DNA of 64,000 nucleotides, taken from the NCBI RefSeq assembly GCF_014282275.1, contig NZ_VFIA01000033.1, positions 1 through 64,000 of the forward strand, written 5' to 3'. The translations under genes were made by a program, and so were the position numbers. This document shows positions 62,782 through 64,000 of this stretch, piece after piece. The stretch is from Spirosoma utsteinense. Lineage in GTDB: Bacteria > Bacteroidota > Bacteroidia > Cytophagales > Spirosomataceae. The first letter of the stretch is position 1, and the number at the start of each line of letters is the position of its first letter. The notes below the pieces were generated by a model. That model did not search any database. It worked only from the letters and a program-made list of their open reading frames with translations, and was not told the origin of the DNA.

Positions 62782-64000
62782 AATCTTGAAGTAGTTGACT
62801 TTCGGGCAGTACAACGACAAATGTTGTACCCTCATTTGGTTGGCTATGGGCGGTTATGAAACCATGATGATAAACAACGACCCGCTTGCAGATAGCCAGT
62901 CCGATGCCTGTACCTTCAAATTCACTTTTGCCATGTAACCGTTGAAATACTTTAAAAATGTAATCTAAATACTTTTCGTCGAAGCCAATTCCATTGTCTT
63001 CAACGGTGATCTCAACATAGCGACGGCCTCCCGTTAATTCTGCATAGGCATGACCATCGACAGGGCGGGCCTGTATCCGTAACAAAGGTTGCACACCGGG
63101 CCGTAAAAACTTCAGGGCATTCGATATCAGGTTGGCAAATAAATGCTCCAGCTGACTCGGTACAGCCTGAATCATGGGCAGCGCACCAACCTCCACCTGA
63201 ACACCTAATCCCTTGATACGCAGTTCCTGATCGTCCAGAATATGCTGTATGATGGTATCCAGCCGCACAGGTTTAAAATCCTCCCGGTTGCTGGACATCC
63301 GTGAAAAGTTTAATAAGTCCTTAATGAGCTTGGACATTCGCTCGGCTGAGCTGATAATCTTGCTCATAAACACCTGACTATCGGAATTGAACAGATTACC
63401 ATACCGCTCGGTCACCAGCGTAGCGAATGACTGGATTTTACGCAATGGCTCCTGTAAATCATGGCTGGCTACAAAGGCAAACCGCTCCAGTTCCTGATTG
63501 GAGGCTTCCAACTGACGAATCTGCTCTTTCAACCTGGCTTCGTAGCTACGAAGCTGGTTTTCTGTTTCCTGACGGCGTACCAGCTCCTGCTCTAACTGGC
63601 GATACGACATAGCCAGCGCCAGAAACGTCATCAACGATAAAGCGAATATGATGATGAGTGTGTTGCGAAACGACCGGCTTGCCTGCCGGTTACGGGTTTC
63701 CATCAAAACCTTCTCCGTGTCAACCATCATCGCCACATGCCCACGGAGCTTATCCATACGTCGCTTCCCTTCATCGCTATAGGTTAGCCCATTCCGAACG
63801 TCGGCCAGCTTCGTTTTCGCCCGAAGCCGGGTGATGTCAACCTTGTCCATTACCAGCTTCTCAAGCAAGTTTGCCCGTTTCTCCTGAAGGTAGTTGTCGG
63901 TAGTCAGTTCATGTACGTTTTTCAGCTGAGCAGGCAATAACGTCAGTGCCTTCAGGTAGGGTTCCAGATAAACCGAATCATTGGTGATAACAAACCCGCG
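62735..64000 (-). CDS. CHASE3-type sensor histidine kinase (5' end outside window)
   Basis: At least 421 residues, open to the edge of the window. The extracytoplasmic part contains a CHASE3-like motif RGFVITNDSVYLEPY near the edge; a membrane helix follows (LIIIFALSLMTFLALAMSY), then a coiled linker and HisKA (FAFVASHDLQEPLRK) and HATPase_c (NALKF, DNGIGFDEKYLD, GTGIGLAIC). It is homologous to the kinase domain of the 3975-6494 gene. It is coupled to the overlapping response regulator. The true start cannot be seen. Confidence 0.93.
   Translation of the reverse strand, partial: RGFVITNDSVYLEPYLKALTLLPAQLKNVHELTTDNYLQEKRANLLEKLVMDKVDITRLRAKTKLADVRNGLTYSDEGKRRMDKLRGHVAMMVDTEKVLMETRNRQASRSFRNTLIIIFALSLMTFLALAMSYRQLEQELVRRQETENQLRSYEARLKEQIRQLEASNQELERFAFVASHDLQEPLRKIQSFATLVTERYGNLFNSDSQVFMSKIISSAERMSKLIKDLLNFSRMSSNREDFKPVRLDTIIQHILDDQELRIKGLGVQVEVGALPMIQAVPSQLEHLFANLISNALKFLRPGVQPLLRIQARPVDGHAYAELTGGRRYVEITVEDNGIGFDEKYLDYIFKVFQRLHGKSEFEGTGIGLAICKRVVVYHHGFITAHSQPNEGTTFVVVLPESQLLQDYDRSNSTETHTYSAG

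Overview
The window looks like chromosomal DNA of a Bacteroidota bacterium of the order Cytophagales, most like Spirosoma or a close relative. This is inferred from: TAnnTTTG-type promoter boxes; few Shine-Dalgarno sequences; families typical of the group (BatB/BatC, DUF1028, DUF2279, DUF4332, LytTR, PAS-rich kinases, GH43, PVC-type cytochrome c); GC-rich coding sequence with AT-rich gaps; and tRNAs that appear to lack an encoded CCA end. I see no transposase, integrase, phage module, rRNA or CRISPR array.

Layout. 0-9 kb is sparse: the 3' end of a gene cut by the window edge, an S1/P1-type nuclease, several small orphan genes, a PAS/histidine kinase followed upstream by a LytTR regulator, and a 1-kb gap with a candidate small RNA. 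Three minus-strand tRNAs lie at 8.3-9.5 kb: Arg(TCT), Pro(TGG) and Ser(GCT). 9.7-16.8 kb is a plus-strand housekeeping run: BatB/BatC, thiolase, purC, a STAS protein overlapping rnz, the c-di-AMP synthase cdaA and a beta-barrel protein. 16.9-25.7 kb holds DUF4332, a 58-residue conserved-looking ORF, a signal-less HtrA-like protease, a glutamine-synthetase-like ligase paired with an APH-like kinase, GH43, a HAD-IIA phosphatase and two tandem beta-barrel paralogues. 25.7-32.7 kb has DUF2279/DUF1028, mqo, a SnoaL-like secreted protein, a membrane protein, a repeat cluster and fumC.

32.8-33.8 kb is an Xre/RES toxin-antitoxin pair whose promoter faces that of fumC. 33.8-37.0 kb has a nitrilase, an AraC-type regulator, an SDR and a dienelactone hydrolase. 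37.6-40.8 kb is a pentose-phosphate cluster (zwf-cupin-pgl, divergent rpiB). 40.9-49.1 kb has an orphan protein, an SGNH hydrolase next to a PVC-type dehydrogenase/cytochrome c, a FUSC protein, a CvfB-like protein and a DEDDh exonuclease.

The most interesting block is 49.2-55.0 kb. It is a compact minus-strand operon: ECF sigma factor -> single-pass TPR protein with anti-sigma-like architecture -> subtilisin-family peptidase without a signal peptide -> TPR-CHAT caspase-like protein with a signal peptide and a C-terminal membrane anchor. A site-2-type (M50) membrane protease lies just upstream on the same strand, beyond a 37-bp perfect hairpin. The arrangement suggests a proteolysis-controlled transcription switch; this is inference.

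55-64 kb returns to housekeeping: M50, a HAD phosphatase, accA, a beta-CASP nuclease, a hypothetical gene, a DacB-type carboxypeptidase, and an overlapping histidine kinase/Rcp1-like response-regulator pair. The kinase runs off the window.

A recurring feature is unusually long, often perfect palindromes at gene 3' ends (up to 37 bp), several of which include the stop codon in the stem or lie within a few bases of it.
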